From Prochlorococcus sp. AG-347-I21 (GTDB lineage Bacteria > Cyanobacteriota > Cyanobacteriia > PCC-6307 > Cyanobiaceae): DNA of 64,000 nt. Both the position numbers and the translations under genes were made by a program. Of the stretch, positions 53,597 through 62,977 are shown in pieces; within the stretch, counting starts at the first letter, position 1; each line of letters begins with the position of its first letter. The DNA lies in NCBI GenBank assembly GCA_003279055.1, contig QCBP01000007.1:1-64000 (forward strand), given 5' to 3'. Below the pieces are notes generated by a model. That model did not search any database and was not told the DNA's origin. It worked only from the letters and a program-made list of their open reading frames with translations.

Positions 53597-53680
53597 GGTT
53601 TTATTAAAACAGTGGAAACATGGAAACACTTGATTTAGTAGAACCGAGGAAGAGCTCTAGAGATAGGGGTCTTTTTTTAT
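53590..53680 (+). ncRNA. Yfr2-family small RNA
   Basis: The core AGTGGAAACATGGAAACACT at 53611-53630 has the two GGAAACA repeats and the AGUG/CACU clamp that define the Yfr2 family, abundant in marine picocyanobacteria. Downstream, an AGAACC...GGGGTCT stem with internal mismatches and a T7 run (53672-53678) acts as terminator. The 5' end is estimated from TTATAT/TAATTT -10 candidates at 53575-53584. A Yfr1-complementary segment lies at its 5' boundary. Confidence 0.75.
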
Positions 53681-53879
53681 GCAAACTCACTACTTTTATT
53701 CACTATCCTATATGGTCCAATATCTGCAAACTTTTTATTTTGTAGAATTTGGCCGATTTTAAAATAATAGTGCCAGTAAGTGTCTGCGAATGTATTATGA
53801 ATTCATCTCAACTAACACTCTCTACTTTTTATTGAAAAACCAACTCTTTAGATTAAAAAAAAGTCAAATAATATCTATT

Positions 53880-53912
53880 AAAAAAATAAATATAACGGGT
53901 TTTTTATATTTA
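53880..53912 (-). terminator. AT-only terminator after the ferredoxin gene
   Basis: On the minus strand TAAATATA pairs with TATATTTA around a short loop containing CCCGT, followed by T7. It lies 14 bp after the ferredoxin stop and probably ends the cobQ-ferredoxin transcript. Confidence 0.4.
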
Positions 53913-53925
53913 AAAAAGAAAAAAT

Positions 53926-54177
53926 TTACTTTTCCCAAAAGGGGTCTGTAGTTAAGGAAACGTTTAAGAAACATTGTTTATTACCTTTGATATTACTTAT
54001 ACAAGCCCTTACTGTCTCACCATTAACATCTATTTCACAGGCGCCACAACTTCCAGTTAAACATCCAGTTGGGATTTCTAATCCTGCTTTTTCGGCACTA
54101 GAAAACCAATCATCTCCGGCAGAAGCATATGTCTCAGAATTATTCGACCATCTAATTTTAATTTTTTTTTCTTTCAA
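53926..54177 (-). CDS. 2Fe-2S ferredoxin-like protein
   Basis: An 83-residue protein. IPTGCLTGSCGACEIDVNGE holds three of the cluster cysteines (39, 44, 47; C-x4-C-x2-C) and the fourth is Cys59 in VRAC, only 11 residues on, against about 29 in plant-type ferredoxins. This compact form resembles the 2Fe-2S domains of multi-domain oxidoreductases more than photosynthetic ferredoxin. Its start overlaps the cobQ stop by 4 bp (ATGA), so translation is coupled. It may donate electrons in corrin synthesis or another pathway; the link is only by position. Confidence 0.82.
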   Translation of the reverse strand: MKEKKIKIRWSNNSETYASAGDDWFSSAEKAGLEIPTGCLTGSCGACEIDVNGETVRACISNIKGNKQCFLNVSLTTDPFWEK

Positions 54178-55703
54178 TTTAAAAAAGAAGCGAGATTTAA
54201 ATGTTTATCGAATTCATTTGCAACTTTATTAATAATTGATTCTCTCTTCTTTTTATAAGAAATTGATTTTTTATTTAATGCTGGTAAATGTTTACTTTTC
54301 CTTATTAGATTAATATATTGATCTCTCCAAATATCATTTTCAAAGATCCCGTGAATGTAGGTACCTGCAATAGTTCCACCTTTATAATTTTCTTTGTACC
54401 AACCTAGATCTAAATCTTTGAAAATAGGATTAATTTTTAATGAGCTTTGCATTTTATCTAATTCAGTTTGGCCATTATGAATTTCAAATCCATTTATTTT
54501 TGATTGGCATGGCCATAAAGATTCAGAGTTGATTTGTCGTGTTATTTTCTTGTTAGAGAAAGTCGTTTTTAATGGTAGTAATCCAATCCCTCTAATTTTT
54601 TGTTCAGAATAATTTTTGGAACCCTCTTTAAAATAAGGATCTTCAAGTATTGTCCCTAACATTTGTAAACCTCCACATATTCCAATAACATTTCCTTTGT
54701 TATTTGAGTATTCCCTTATATCTTGAGATAAACCAGAATTTTCGAGAAATATTTGATCTTTAATCGTTTGTTTACTACCAGGAAGGATAATGAAATCATA
54801 TTTACTCAGATTTTGTGATTTTCTGACCCATTCAATTAATATTGTTTCTTCATTTTCTAATGGATCAAAATCCGAGAAGTTACTTATAGATGGTAATTTT
54901 ATAATCCCAACTGTGATCTCAGGATTTTTGAAAAGTGATTTTTTTTCTAATAAATCTAAAGAATCCTCTGGGGGAAATGAATCATTTAACCATGGAATAA
55001 TTCCAATAACAGGGATTTGAGTTTTATTCTCTATCCATTTTTTCCCGTCTTCAAATAATGAAAGGTCTCCCCTGAATCTATTTATAATAATTCCCTTAAT
55101 GAGTTTCTTTTCCTCAGGCTTCATTAATTCAAGAGTACCAATTATTTGTGCAAATACGCCTCCCCTTTCAATATCAGTAACCAAAATGCAATTTGCATTT
55201 AAATATTTAGCAACTCTTAAATTAGTCAGATCTCTATGAATTAAATTCATCTCTACCGGACTTCCCGCCCCTTCGATAATTAAACGGCAATTCGGATTCC
55301 CTTCGTAAATAGACTTTAAACTTTTTTTAATTACTTCCCAGCCTGGGAAAAACCAATCTTTATAGTAATTTTGTGCGGTTGTGGTCCCTATGCTTTTGCC
55401 AAGGTGAATCACCTCACTTATTGAGTTTCCTTGTGGTTTTAATAAAATTGGATTCATCTCTGCAGAGGGATTAATACCACAAGCAAAAGCTTGAAGTGCT
55501 TGCGAATATGCCATCTCTCCACCTTCCCAATCAACCCAAGCATTGTTACTCATATTTTGTCCTTTAAAAGGTATTGGCTCTTCTCCTAAATTTTTAAGAA
55601 TCCTGCAAATAGCAGTAACGGTTAACGATTTCCCTGCTCCACTGGAAGTGCCTAGGACCATTATTGGTTTCTTTATTTCATGTAATTTTGCTTTTGACTC
55701 CAT
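54174..55703 (-). CDS. cobQ: cobyric acid synthase
   Basis: A 509-residue amidotransferase. IMVLGTSSGAGKSLTVTA (residues 14-31) is the P-loop of the synthetase domain, with PFKGQNMSNNAW typical of CobQ. The glutaminase domain from about 270 has GNVIGICGGLQMLG (nucleophile Cys) and GTYIHGIFEN (His). It amidates adenosylcobyrinic acid a,c-diamide at four side chains in vitamin B12 (pseudocobalamin in picocyanobacteria) synthesis. The ferredoxin gene follows with a 4-bp overlap. Confidence 0.95.
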   Translation of the reverse strand: MESKAKLHEIKKPIMVLGTSSGAGKSLTVTAICRILKNLGEEPIPFKGQNMSNNAWVDWEGGEMAYSQALQAFACGINPSAEMNPILLKPQGNSISEVIHLGKSIGTTTAQNYYKDWFFPGWEVIKKSLKSIYEGNPNCRLIIEGAGSPVEMNLIHRDLTNLRVAKYLNANCILVTDIERGGVFAQIIGTLELMKPEEKKLIKGIIINRFRGDLSLFEDGKKWIENKTQIPVIGIIPWLNDSFPPEDSLDLLEKKSLFKNPEITVGIIKLPSISNFSDFDPLENEETILIEWVRKSQNLSKYDFIILPGSKQTIKDQIFLENSGLSQDIREYSNNKGNVIGICGGLQMLGTILEDPYFKEGSKNYSEQKIRGIGLLPLKTTFSNKKITRQINSESLWPCQSKINGFEIHNGQTELDKMQSSLKINPIFKDLDLGWYKENYKGGTIAGTYIHGIFENDIWRDQYINLIRKSKHLPALNKKSISYKKKRESIINKVANEFDKHLNLASFLN

Positions 55704-55769
55704 TAGTAATTTATATTAATTTTAAAATTTATTAATTATTAAATTGAATTATAATTTGGTAAAAAATTT

Positions 55770-56381
55770 GTGTTAATTCTAGCCTCTGCTTCTCAATCTA
55801 GAAAGAAATTACTAGAAAATTGTCAAATCGAATTTATCCAAATATCAAGTGACTTTGATGAAACTACTATTCAAGAAAAAAATATATTTAATTTAGCTTT
55901 GGAATTATCTTTTCAAAAGGCTAATAGTTTATCTGAAAATATTCAAAACATATCATTGCCAGAAGAATTTAATTTTGGTCCTTTGAAAATACTTGGGTGC
56001 GATTCGATTTTTGAATTTAAAGGAGAAGCTTATGGAAAACCATCTAATAAAGAGGAAGCATTTATTAGATGGAAAAATATGTCTGGAAAATTTGGATTTT
56101 TACATACTGGTCATACTCTAATATTTGGGAATTTTGATTCAACTTCCAAAATTTTTAAAATCACTCAAATAATAAAAAAAACAGTAAGTTCAAAAGTTTA
56201 TTTTTCTAATTTGGAAGATTGGGAAATCAAGAGTTATGTAGATACAAATGAACCTTTATATTGCGCTGGAGGATTTGCTTTGGAAGGTATAGGCGGTAAA
56301 TATATAGAAAAAATAGAGGGTTGTTTCAGTAATGTAATGGGTTTAAGTCTGCCATGGCTCAGAGAAAATTTATACAGGTAA
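55770..56381 (+). CDS. maf: Maf-like nucleoside triphosphate pyrophosphatase
   Basis: A 203-residue Maf protein starting at GTG, where the family N-terminus [15 protein letters not shown] begins directly. SSDFDET and [20 protein letters not shown] form the active site and [28 protein letters not shown] is the C-terminal signature. Maf enzymes hydrolyse non-canonical nucleotides such as dTTP/UTP analogues or 7-methyl-GTP. It is divergent from cobQ by 66 bp and converges with psbC over a shared terminator. Confidence 0.9.
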   Translation: MLILASASQSRKKLLENCQIEFIQISSDFDETTIQEKNIFNLALELSFQKANSLSENIQNISLPEEFNFGPLKILGCDSIFEFKGEAYGKPSNKEEAFIRWKNMSGKFGFLHTGHTLIFGNFDSTSKIFKITQIIKKTVSSKVYFSNLEDWEIKSYVDTNEPLYCAGGFALEGIGGKYIEKIEGCFSNVMGLSLPWLRENLYR

Positions 56382-56398
56382 TAAAATTGAGCAAAAAA

Positions 56399-56427
56399 AA
56401 CCCTATCTTTAGATAGGGTTTTTTTAT
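56399..56427. terminator. bidirectional terminator between maf and psbC
   Basis: CCCTATC-TTTA-GATAGGG flanked by A8 on one side and T7 on the other. It is symmetric and can end maf (plus) and psbDC (minus). Confidence 0.9.
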
Positions 56428-56439
56428 TTGAATTAGAAA

Positions 56440-57824
56440 TTAATCTAAATCTGGCATTTCTAGAGCTGGTTCACTCTTTCTGTCGATTCCTTTTTCGAAA
56501 CCAGCAGCGGCTGCTCTAGCACGTCCAGCATGCCAAAGGTGACCGATGAATGTAAACCATCCTAGGAAGAATTGGGCTGCAGCTAGCCATTGTCTTAGAT
56601 TAACAAAGTTAACAGCATTAGGCTCTGTAATAATTCCACCAACAGAGTTGATAGAAGCATTAGGAGCATGAGTCATGTATTCAGCAGCTCTTCTAACCTG
56701 CCAAGGCTGAATATCATTTTGGATTTTCTCAAGGCTCAATCCGTTAGGTCCTCTTAAAGGCTCTAACCATGGACCTCTGAAATCCCAAAATCTCATTGTT
56801 TCACCACCAAATATAATTTCACCAGTAGGAGATCTCATGAGATACTTACCTAGACCTGTTGGTCCCATTGTTGAACCTACGTTAGCTCCAATTCTTTGGT
56901 CTCTCACGAGGAAAGTAAAGCTTTGAGCCTGCGAAGCTTCAGCATTTGTTGGACCATAAAACTCTGAAGGGTAAGCAGTATTGTTAAACCAGATGAATGT
57001 TGAAGCAATAAAACTTGCTACACAAATTCCACCAAGTGCATAACTTAATAGACCTTCACCATTCCAGATGAAAGCTCTTCTTGCCCATCCAAAAGGTTTA
57101 GTGAAGATATGGAATATTCCTCCAATAATTGCAGTAATACCCACGTAAACATGTCCACCCACAATATCTTCAATGGAGTTAACACCGATTATTGAACCAG
57201 CCCCCCCCCCCAAGGAGATCTAAATAGATAACCAAGAATAACTCTTGGATCTAAAGTTGGGTTAACAAGTCTGACTTCACCACCACCAGGTGCCCATGTG
57301 TCATATGCACCACCAATAAAACACCAGTTTACTGACCATGCTAATGCACCTACACCTAAAACAATCAAATGATATCCAAGAATGTTTGTCATTTGATTTT
57401 TATCTCTCCAATCGGTGGAGAAAAATGGGAAATCTTCTTCAAGTTTTTCTGGACCTGCTAATGAATGGTAAATACCACCAAAACCAAGAACAGCGGAAGC
57501 TATTAAGTGAACCACGCCTGCTTGGAAGAAAGGCATGATATCAGTAACTTCACCACCTGGGCCTATTCCGTAGCCAAACATTGCAACGTGAGGCATACAA
57601 ATTAAACCTTGCTCCCACATTGGTTTATCAAAAGTAAAATGATTAACCTCAAAGAGCATCATTGCTCCTGCCCAAAAGACTATTAGTCCAGAGTGAGCAA
57701 TGTGAGCTCCTAATAAACGACCAGATAAATTGATTAATCTAGCATTACCTACATACCAGGCATAACCAGTTTCCTCAATACTTTGGTTTGGAGCTCTTAA
57801 TAAATTATTAAAGGGCGTTTCCAC
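56440..57824 (-). CDS. psbC: photosystem II CP43 protein (frame broken in an 11-C run)
   Basis: The inner antenna of photosystem II, normally about 460 residues. The first part from GTG at 57824 reads [14 protein letters not shown], then [20 protein letters not shown], to [12 protein letters not shown]. The second part resumes with [21 protein letters not shown] and ends PALEMPDLD. The two are in different frames because of 11 C (57201-57211). With 9 C the reading would be SPWGGAGSII, in line with CP43 elsewhere (SPFGGEGW). I judge a homopolymer sequencing error likely, since loss of CP43 should abolish photosystem II. GTG start is preceded by GAGGAGG. Confidence 0.9.
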
Positions 57825-58884
57825 GTGGAAGAACCTCCTCAGGGAATACAAAGTTTTCGTGTGGTTGATCCACAGAAGACATCCATGCTCGCATACCTTC
57901 GTTCAAAAGTATATTTTTTGTATAGAAAGTTTCAAATTCTGGATCTTCTGCTGCACGGATTTCTTGGCTTACGAAATCATAAGCTCTCAAGTTTAGTGCT
58001 AAGCCGACAATACCAATTGAAGATGTCCACATACCCATAACAGGTACAAATAACATCAAGAAATGTAAGAAACGCTTGTTTGAGAAAGCAATACCGAAGA
58101 TTTGACTCCAGAATCTATTCGCTGTAATCATTGAATAAGTTTCTTCTTCTTGTGTTGGGTCAAAAGCTCTAAATGTTGAACTTTGAACCTTACCATCTGT
58201 ATAAATACTTGTATCTTCGTACAAAGTGTTTTGTACTGTAGCTCCATGGATAGCGCAAAGTAGAGCACCACCAAGAATTCCAGCAACTCCCATCATGTGG
58301 AATGGGTTTAAAGTAATATTATGAAAACCTTGGATGAACAGAATGTAACGGAAGATTGCTGCAACACCGAATGAAGGTGCGAAGAACCAACTATGCTGTC
58401 CTAAAGGATAAATAAGGAAAATACTTGTGAATACTGCAATAACTGCTGAGAAAGCTAATGCATTGTATGGTCTAATTCCAACAAGGCCAGCAATTTCAAA
58501 CTGACGAAGCATAAAACCAATTAGGCCAAATACTCCATGTAATGCAACGAAGTTCCAAAGCCCACCAAGTTGTAGCCATCTTACGAAACTACCTTGGGCT
58601 TCAGGACCCCATAAAAATAGAAGACTGTGTCCCATGGCATCACCAGGGGTGCTTACAGCTGCTGTTAAAAAGTTACAACCTTCAAGGTATGAGCTTGCAA
58701 CTCCGTGTGTGTACCAAGAGGTAACAAAAGTTGTTCCGACGAACCAACCACCTATAGCAAGATATGCACAAGGAAGTAGGAGTAGTCCGGACCAACCAAT
58801 AAATACAAAGCGGTCGCGCTTCAACCAATCATCAAGGACATCAAACCATCCTCTTTGTGGGGCGCTCCCAACTGCGATCGTCAT
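57808..58884 (-). CDS. psbD: photosystem II D2 protein
   Basis: A 358-residue reaction-centre protein. It has [20 protein letters not shown] at the start, the [15 protein letters not shown] and [14 protein letters not shown] regions, and the [16 protein letters not shown] stretch with the quinone-iron histidine, ending in a [22 protein letters not shown] tail. It binds P680 chlorophylls, QA and the non-heme iron with D1. The 17-bp overlap with psbC is the conserved cyanobacterial arrangement. Upstream lie 183 bp before ycf4 (divergent), which should hold the promoter. Confidence 0.98.
   Translation of the reverse strand: MTIAVGSAPQRGWFDVLDDWLKRDRFVFIGWSGLLLLPCAYLAIGGWFVGTTFVTSWYTHGVASSYLEGCNFLTAAVSTPGDAMGHSLLFLWGPEAQGSFVRWLQLGGLWNFVALHGVFGLIGFMLRQFEIAGLVGIRPYNALAFSAVIAVFTSIFLIYPLGQHSWFFAPSFGVAAIFRYILFIQGFHNITLNPFHMMGVAGILGGALLCAIHGATVQNTLYEDTSIYTDGKVQSSTFRAFDPTQEEETYSMITANRFWSQIFGIAFSNKRFLHFLMLFVPVMGMWTSSIGIVGLALNLRAYDFVSQEIRAAEDPEFETFYTKNILLNEGMRAWMSSVDQPHENFVFPEEVLPRGNAL
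57834..57840 (-). promoter_or_regulatory. strong psbC ribosome-binding site inside psbD
   Basis: GAGGAGG, nine bases before the psbC GTG and inside the psbD coding end. It explains how the overlapping psbC is initiated from the shared transcript. Confidence 0.8.
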
Positions 58885-59067
58885 GAGAAATCGTTTTTTA
58901 GCTTCGGGATACGCAGTGACTGTAACAAAGATTGAGAGTAATGTGGGGAAATATTTGTATATCTGAAATGCCTTGTAAAGCTTTCCTGACTTTTTTATTA
59001 AAAATTAGGTAAGAATACTCCCTTAGTTTGTTAAATTATCTGAATTAGGCTCTAAAAAAAGATAAAA

Positions 59068-59625
59068 ATGAATTCAGACCTTACGTCTTTCGATAAAATC
59101 GAACAAAAAATTGGTGGATCAAGAAAAATTTCAAATTATATTATTGGAGGAATGTTAACGATAGGAGGTATTGGTTTCCTTTTGGCCTCTATATCTAGCT
59201 ATACAGGAAGGGATTTATTACCTTTAGGAAATCCCTCAACATTATTGTTTATCCCTCAAGGAATAATAATGGGAGCATACGGAGTGATAGCCAATTTATT
59301 AAATTTTTACTTGTGGTATTTGGTTTACATAAATTTTGGTTCCGGAAGTAACTATTTTGATAAATCATCAAAATCTGTAGAAATAAAAAGAAAAGGCTTG
59401 TTTAAGGATGTTGAAGTTAAATTGAATTTTGATGAAATTAAATCTGTAAAGTTGGATATAAGTGAGGGATTTAATCCTAGGAGAAGAATAGCTTTAGTAT
59501 TAAAAGGTAGAAAAAAACCTCTCCCTTTGAGCGGTGCAGGTGAGCTTAAACCACTGCTTCAAGTTGAAGAAGAGGGAGCTCGTCTGGCTAAATTTTTGGG
59601 TGTTAATTTGGAGGGCTTAAAATAA
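59068..59625 (+). CDS. ycf4: photosystem I assembly protein Ycf4
   Basis: A 185-residue membrane protein. Two hydrophobic helices (about 25-45 and 65-85) include GGMLTIGGIGFLLASISSY, and a soluble domain follows with IKRKGLFKDVEVKLNFDEIKSVKLDISEG, typical of Ycf4. It aids photosystem I assembly in the thylakoid. It is divergent from psbD, 183 bp away. The stop codon TAA overlaps an ATA that appears to start the cyclophilin gene. Confidence 0.92.
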   Translation: MNSDLTSFDKIEQKIGGSRKISNYIIGGMLTIGGIGFLLASISSYTGRDLLPLGNPSTLLFIPQGIIMGAYGVIANLLNFYLWYLVYINFGSGSNYFDKSSKSVEIKRKGLFKDVEVKLNFDEIKSVKLDISEGFNPRRRIALVLKGRKKPLPLSGAGELKPLLQVEEEGARLAKFLGVNLEGLK

Positions 59626-60278
59626 AAAAAATTTTTTCTATAAGAACATTATCTTTTATACAGATTTTGTTTTTGTTTCAAAGTTGTAGTTACAAAAATA
59701 AGGTTGATTCAAATTATTATTGCCAACAACTTAAATTCAGTTGTATTCAGAGCAATAAAATAGTAAATTTCAAAACTACAAAAGGTGATTTTGAGGTTAA
59801 ATTATTTGGTAAAGATAACCCAGTTACAGTATCAAACTTTCTTGAAAATATAAATAATGGCATTTATGTAAATCAAAAATTTTATAAAATATTAAATTTT
59901 CCCCAAATAAGTTTTATATATGGAGGTATTAATCCAGAAAATAATTTTTATATTCAACGAAATCAAATGCTGCATAAGAGAAGTTCATCAATACCTTTAG
60001 AAATAAAATTTCAAGATGAAATTAAACCAAGATATAACTATCAAATAAAAAATCCTAATGACACTGAAAATTTAGTTAATACTTTTGAGAGTGGTTCAAT
60101 CGCTATGGTTAAGAGTGGAAAGAATAAGTCTTCATCTACTGAATTTTTTTTTGTAACTAGTAAGATCCCAGAACTGGATGGAAGATATTCAATTTTTGGA
60201 AAGATTATTAATGGATTAGATGTACTAAAAAAAATCAACAAAGAGGACTATATCAAGACAGTCCAAATATCTAATTAA
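59622..60278 (+). CDS. cyclophilin-type peptidyl-prolyl isomerase, putative lipoprotein
   Basis: From an in-frame ATA at 59622 the protein is 218 residues, starting (I/M)[21 protein letters not shown], a normal lipoprotein signal with a FQSC lipobox. From the only listed alternative start, TTG at 59667, the signal peptide would be lost. The domain has [46 protein letters not shown] and [24 protein letters not shown], a cyclophilin fold. It accelerates prolyl isomerisation in the periplasm. The ATAA overlap with ycf4 replaces an expected ATGA. Gene end overlaps ilvH by 4 bp. Confidence 0.8.
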   Translation: MKKIFSIRTLSFIQILFLFQSCSYKNKVDSNYYCQQLKFSCIQSNKIVNFKTTKGDFEVKLFGKDNPVTVSNFLENINNGIYVNQKFYKILNFPQISFIYGGINPENNFYIQRNQMLHKRSSSIPLEIKFQDEIKPRYNYQIKNPNDTENLVNTFESGSIAMVKSGKNKSSSTEFFFVTSKIPELDGRYSIFGKIINGLDVLKKINKEDYIKTVQISN

Positions 60279-60799
60279 ATTTCTAGAGAATATTTGTTTA
60301 TTTTCAACATTTCTGTATTAACTCCTGAAGAGCGTTTAAGTGCAACCTTACCAGTTCTTGCTATTTCAAGAATGCCATAGGGCTCGAGTAATTTCTCTAA
60401 AGCAACTAACTTCCCAGGATCTCCAACAACTTCAAGAGTTAAGGCTATATCTGAAACGTCTACAACTTTTGCACGGAATATTTGCACTATGTCTAAAATA
60501 TTACTTCTTGTGTCTTCTTTTGATGAGACTTTTAGTAACATCAATTCTCTCTCAACAGCTGCGAGATTGGTAAAATCAATAACTCCCAGAACATTAAATA
60601 ACTTATTCAGTTGCTTAGTCATTTGTTGAAGGGTTTCATCGTCACCTTCTACAACCATTGTTAATCTTGAAATCCCTTTGGATTCTGCAGGACCTACTGC
60701 AAGGCTATCTATGTTGAATCCCCTTCTGGCAAAGAGACCTGAGATTCTACTCAAAGCTCCAGATTCGTCTTCTACTAAAACCGATAGTGTATGTTTCAT
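60275..60799 (-). CDS. ilvH: acetolactate synthase small (regulatory) subunit
   Basis: A 174-residue regulatory subunit. The N-terminal ACT domain, [31 protein letters not shown], is the valine-binding region, followed by [21 protein letters not shown] and the C-terminal half with [28 protein letters not shown]. It confers valine feedback on the large subunit (IlvB, not in the window). It runs toward the cyclophilin gene and ends in its last codons. Confidence 0.95.
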   Translation of the reverse strand: MKHTLSVLVEDESGALSRISGLFARRGFNIDSLAVGPAESKGISRLTMVVEGDDETLQQMTKQLNKLFNVLGVIDFTNLAAVERELMLLKVSSKEDTRSNILDIVQIFRAKVVDVSDIALTLEVVGDPGKLVALEKLLEPYGILEIARTGKVALKRSSGVNTEMLKINKYSLEI

Positions 60800-60802
60800 A
60801 TT

Positions 60803-61747
60803 TTAAAAGTTTTTTAAATCTTTAATCCACTCATAAGAGATACTATTGAATTCTGAAGGATCTTCATCATGGATACAATGCCCTGAATTGGATACTATTT
60901 TTAATTTTACCCATCTATGGAAATTTGCAATCTTTTTACCAAGAAACAAAGGTATGAAATTATCTTTTTCTCCCCAAATCAATAAAAAAGGAACTTTTTT
61001 TGTGGCACTAAGTTTTCTTAAAAGGTAAGAGGCTTGAAATTTTTCATCTCTTGAAGACATTCCAATACACATTGCTCTTAATGATCTAGCTGCAGTTCTC
61101 CTTAAAACCGGTTTTGTTACTATTTCTATAAGTTCTCGATCAATATTATCTTTTTTGAAATAGGCAGAATTTAGACCTAGTCTTATTACCCCTAGTTTGG
61201 TTATGAAAAATAAAATTATCTCTAGGGGTAAAAATATAAAAAATATTTTGGTGAAATTATCTTTGAATTTTTTAAATGAATGTTTATTTGTGATATTCTT
61301 TTTGTTTTCTTGAATTTGATCTGGTAAAGGCGAAGCAATAACTGTTGCAATTTGGTCTTCTAATGTAACAGCACATGTTAAAGCCACTAATGATCCAAGG
61401 GAATTTCCAATAAGAATGACTTTCTCAGAATTCTTTGGTCTTATGACCTCTGCAATAAAGTCTTTCACTTGATTGCACCAAATCTCATTATTTAATTTTC
61501 CAATTTGTCTTATGCCAGGTTGATCTGAATCCCCAAATCCTATTAAATCTAAAGAATAAGAGGCGCAATTCCTTTGTGAAAAATATTCTAAATTGCTTCT
61601 CCAATGTTTTCTACTGGCACCAAAACCATGGAGAAATATAATTGGAATTTCATTATCTTCGCCAGAAACACTCCAACAAATTTTAAAGCCATTCCAATTC
61701 CAGTAATTTGGAAAGTTTATATTTCCTTTTATATATTTACTTTTCAT
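60803..61747 (-). CDS. alpha/beta-hydrolase fold protein
   Basis: A 314-residue hydrolase. FLHGFGASRKHWRSNL (about residue 38) is the oxyanion region, GNSLGS (about 113) is the nucleophile elbow with Ser, and GHCIHDEDP near 295 gives the catalytic His; a cap domain lies between 155 and 235. Cyanobacterial relatives near photosynthesis genes are sometimes called esterases or chlorophyllase-like, but substrate is unknown. Its stop is 3 bp after the ilvH start, so the genes may be cotranscribed. Confidence 0.8.
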   Translation of the reverse strand: MKSKYIKGNINFPNYWNWNGFKICWSVSGEDNEIPIIFLHGFGASRKHWRSNLEYFSQRNCASYSLDLIGFGDSDQPGIRQIGKLNNEIWCNQVKDFIAEVIRPKNSEKVILIGNSLGSLVALTCAVTLEDQIATVIASPLPDQIQENKKNITNKHSFKKFKDNFTKIFFIFLPLEIILFFITKLGVIRLGLNSAYFKKDNIDRELIEIVTKPVLRRTAARSLRAMCIGMSSRDEKFQASYLLRKLSATKKVPFLLIWGEKDNFIPLFLGKKIANFHRWVKLKIVSNSGHCIHDEDPSEFNSISYEWIKDLKNF

Positions 61748-61840
61748 ATATTCAAAATTTTCAAGATATTTGCATTATCTACTTTTTTGACAAATAAATG
61801 TATATTGAATGTAAATTATAATAATAAATAAATTTTTTCT

Positions 61841-61939
61841 ATGGCTAAAGAAATTTTTAGTATTGCTGCAGTTTTTTGGATACTGATACCAATAGGATTG
61901 GTTGGTGGAGCATTATTATTGAAATTTCAGGGAGATTGA
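61841..61939 (+). CDS. petM: cytochrome b6f complex subunit PetM
   Basis: A 32-residue, single-helix protein, too short for many callers: [20 protein letters not shown] then a [12 protein letters not shown] tail. This is the full PetM sequence pattern. It is a small peripheral subunit of the cytochrome b6f complex. The start has no clear ribosome-binding site. A TTGACA at 61787 and a TATAAT at 61817 lie upstream but at unusual spacing. The next gene, ycf39, starts 57 bp on. Confidence 0.93.
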
Positions 61940-61996
61940 TTCTCACGAATACATAACAAATTGAGTTATGGTCTACAAGTTAAGCAAATCTTAAAT

Positions 61997-62959
61997 ATGA
62001 AGATTCTTTTAATAGGAGCAACAGGGACACTTGGTAGGCAAATAGCAAAGCAAGCTATAGAAGATGGACACGAGGTAAGATGTTTTGTTAGAAACCCAAG
62101 AAAAGCTTCTTTTCTTCAAGAATGGGGTTGTGAGCTTACAAAAGGTAATTTGTTAAATTCTTCGGATATTGAATATGCAATGCAAGATATTGAAGTTGTT
62201 ATTGATGCTGCTACCAGTAAACCAGATGATCCTAAAAGTATTTATGAAATAGACTGGGATGGAAAACTTAACTTATTCAATGCTTGCGAATCTTTAAACG
62301 TAAAAAGGGTAATATTCCTTTCTATCCTCCTAACGGAAAAGTTTAGAAATGTACCATTAATGGACATTAAATATTGTACTGAAAAACTTCTTGAGAAATC
62401 TGATCTAGATTATACAATCTTCAAATGTGCAGCTTTTATGCAAGGAGTTATAAGTCAATTTGCTATTCCAATTTTAGATAGTCAAGCAGTATGGATTAGT
62501 GGAACTCCAACTAAAATTGCCTACATGAATACTCAAGATATGGCAAAAGTTATTGTCTCAGCAGTTAACAATCCAAAAACTCATAGAACATCATTGCCAT
62601 TGGTTGGTCCCAAAGCATGGGATGCAAACGAAGTTATATCCCTATGTGAAAAATTTAGCGAGAAGAAGGCCAAAATTTTTAGAGTTTCTCCTTTTCTAAT
62701 TAGTCTCACTCAGAAAGTAGTTTCTTTTTTCCAAGACTCTTTAAATGTTGCTGAAAGATTGGCTTTCGCTGAAGTAACAAGTAGTGGAGAGTCATTGGAT
62801 TCTGACATGAGCGAAACATATGAAATATTGGATCTAAAAAAGCAAGATATGACGACTCTAGAAAGTTATATCAAAGAGTACTATCAACAAATACTCAAGA
62901 GATTAAGGGAAATGGAAGCTGATCTAAATATTGAAGAAAAAAAAAGATTACCTTTTTAA
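61997..62959 (+). CDS. ycf39: Ycf39 NAD(P)-binding assembly factor
   Basis: A 320-residue atypical SDR protein from the ATG at 61997 (a TTG further upstream adds a tail foreign to the family). KILLIGATGTLGRQIAKQA binds NAD(P), then DGHEVRCFVRNPRKASFLQEWG, and ILLTEKFRNVPLMDIKYCTE, with no catalytic YxxxK dyad. Ycf39 works with Hlip proteins to deliver chlorophyll to D1 in photosystem II assembly in other cyanobacteria. No hli gene is in the window. It lies downstream of petM. Confidence 0.9.
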   Translation: MKILLIGATGTLGRQIAKQAIEDGHEVRCFVRNPRKASFLQEWGCELTKGNLLNSSDIEYAMQDIEVVIDAATSKPDDPKSIYEIDWDGKLNLFNACESLNVKRVIFLSILLTEKFRNVPLMDIKYCTEKLLEKSDLDYTIFKCAAFMQGVISQFAIPILDSQAVWISGTPTKIAYMNTQDMAKVIVSAVNNPKTHRTSLPLVGPKAWDANEVISLCEKFSEKKAKIFRVSPFLISLTQKVVSFFQDSLNVAERLAFAEVTSSGESLDSDMSETYEILDLKKQDMTTLESYIKEYYQQILKRLREMEADLNIEEKKRLPF

Positions 62960-62977
62960 TGTTGCAACTATAGACTA

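Larger units (their letters stand above)
53369..53925. other. 557-bp gene-free stretch holding small-RNA genes
   Basis: No open frame longer than a few dozen codons is found between the 64-residue protein and the ferredoxin-cobQ unit. It holds the Yfr1-like element (53389-53486), a perfect TTGACA at 53520-53525 without a matched -10 box, the Yfr2-like element (about 53590-53680) and an AT-only terminator stem at its right end. The part at 53,690-53,880 shows nothing I can interpret. Confidence 0.6.

Noticed and set aside
58634-58966. 110-residue plus-strand frame over the psbD start
   Set aside because: Antisense to a certain D2 gene; reads as a by-product of its codon use.
61961-61996. TTG start for ycf39
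   Set aside because: Adds twelve residues before the Rossmann fold that other Ycf39 proteins lack; ATG at 61997 fits.
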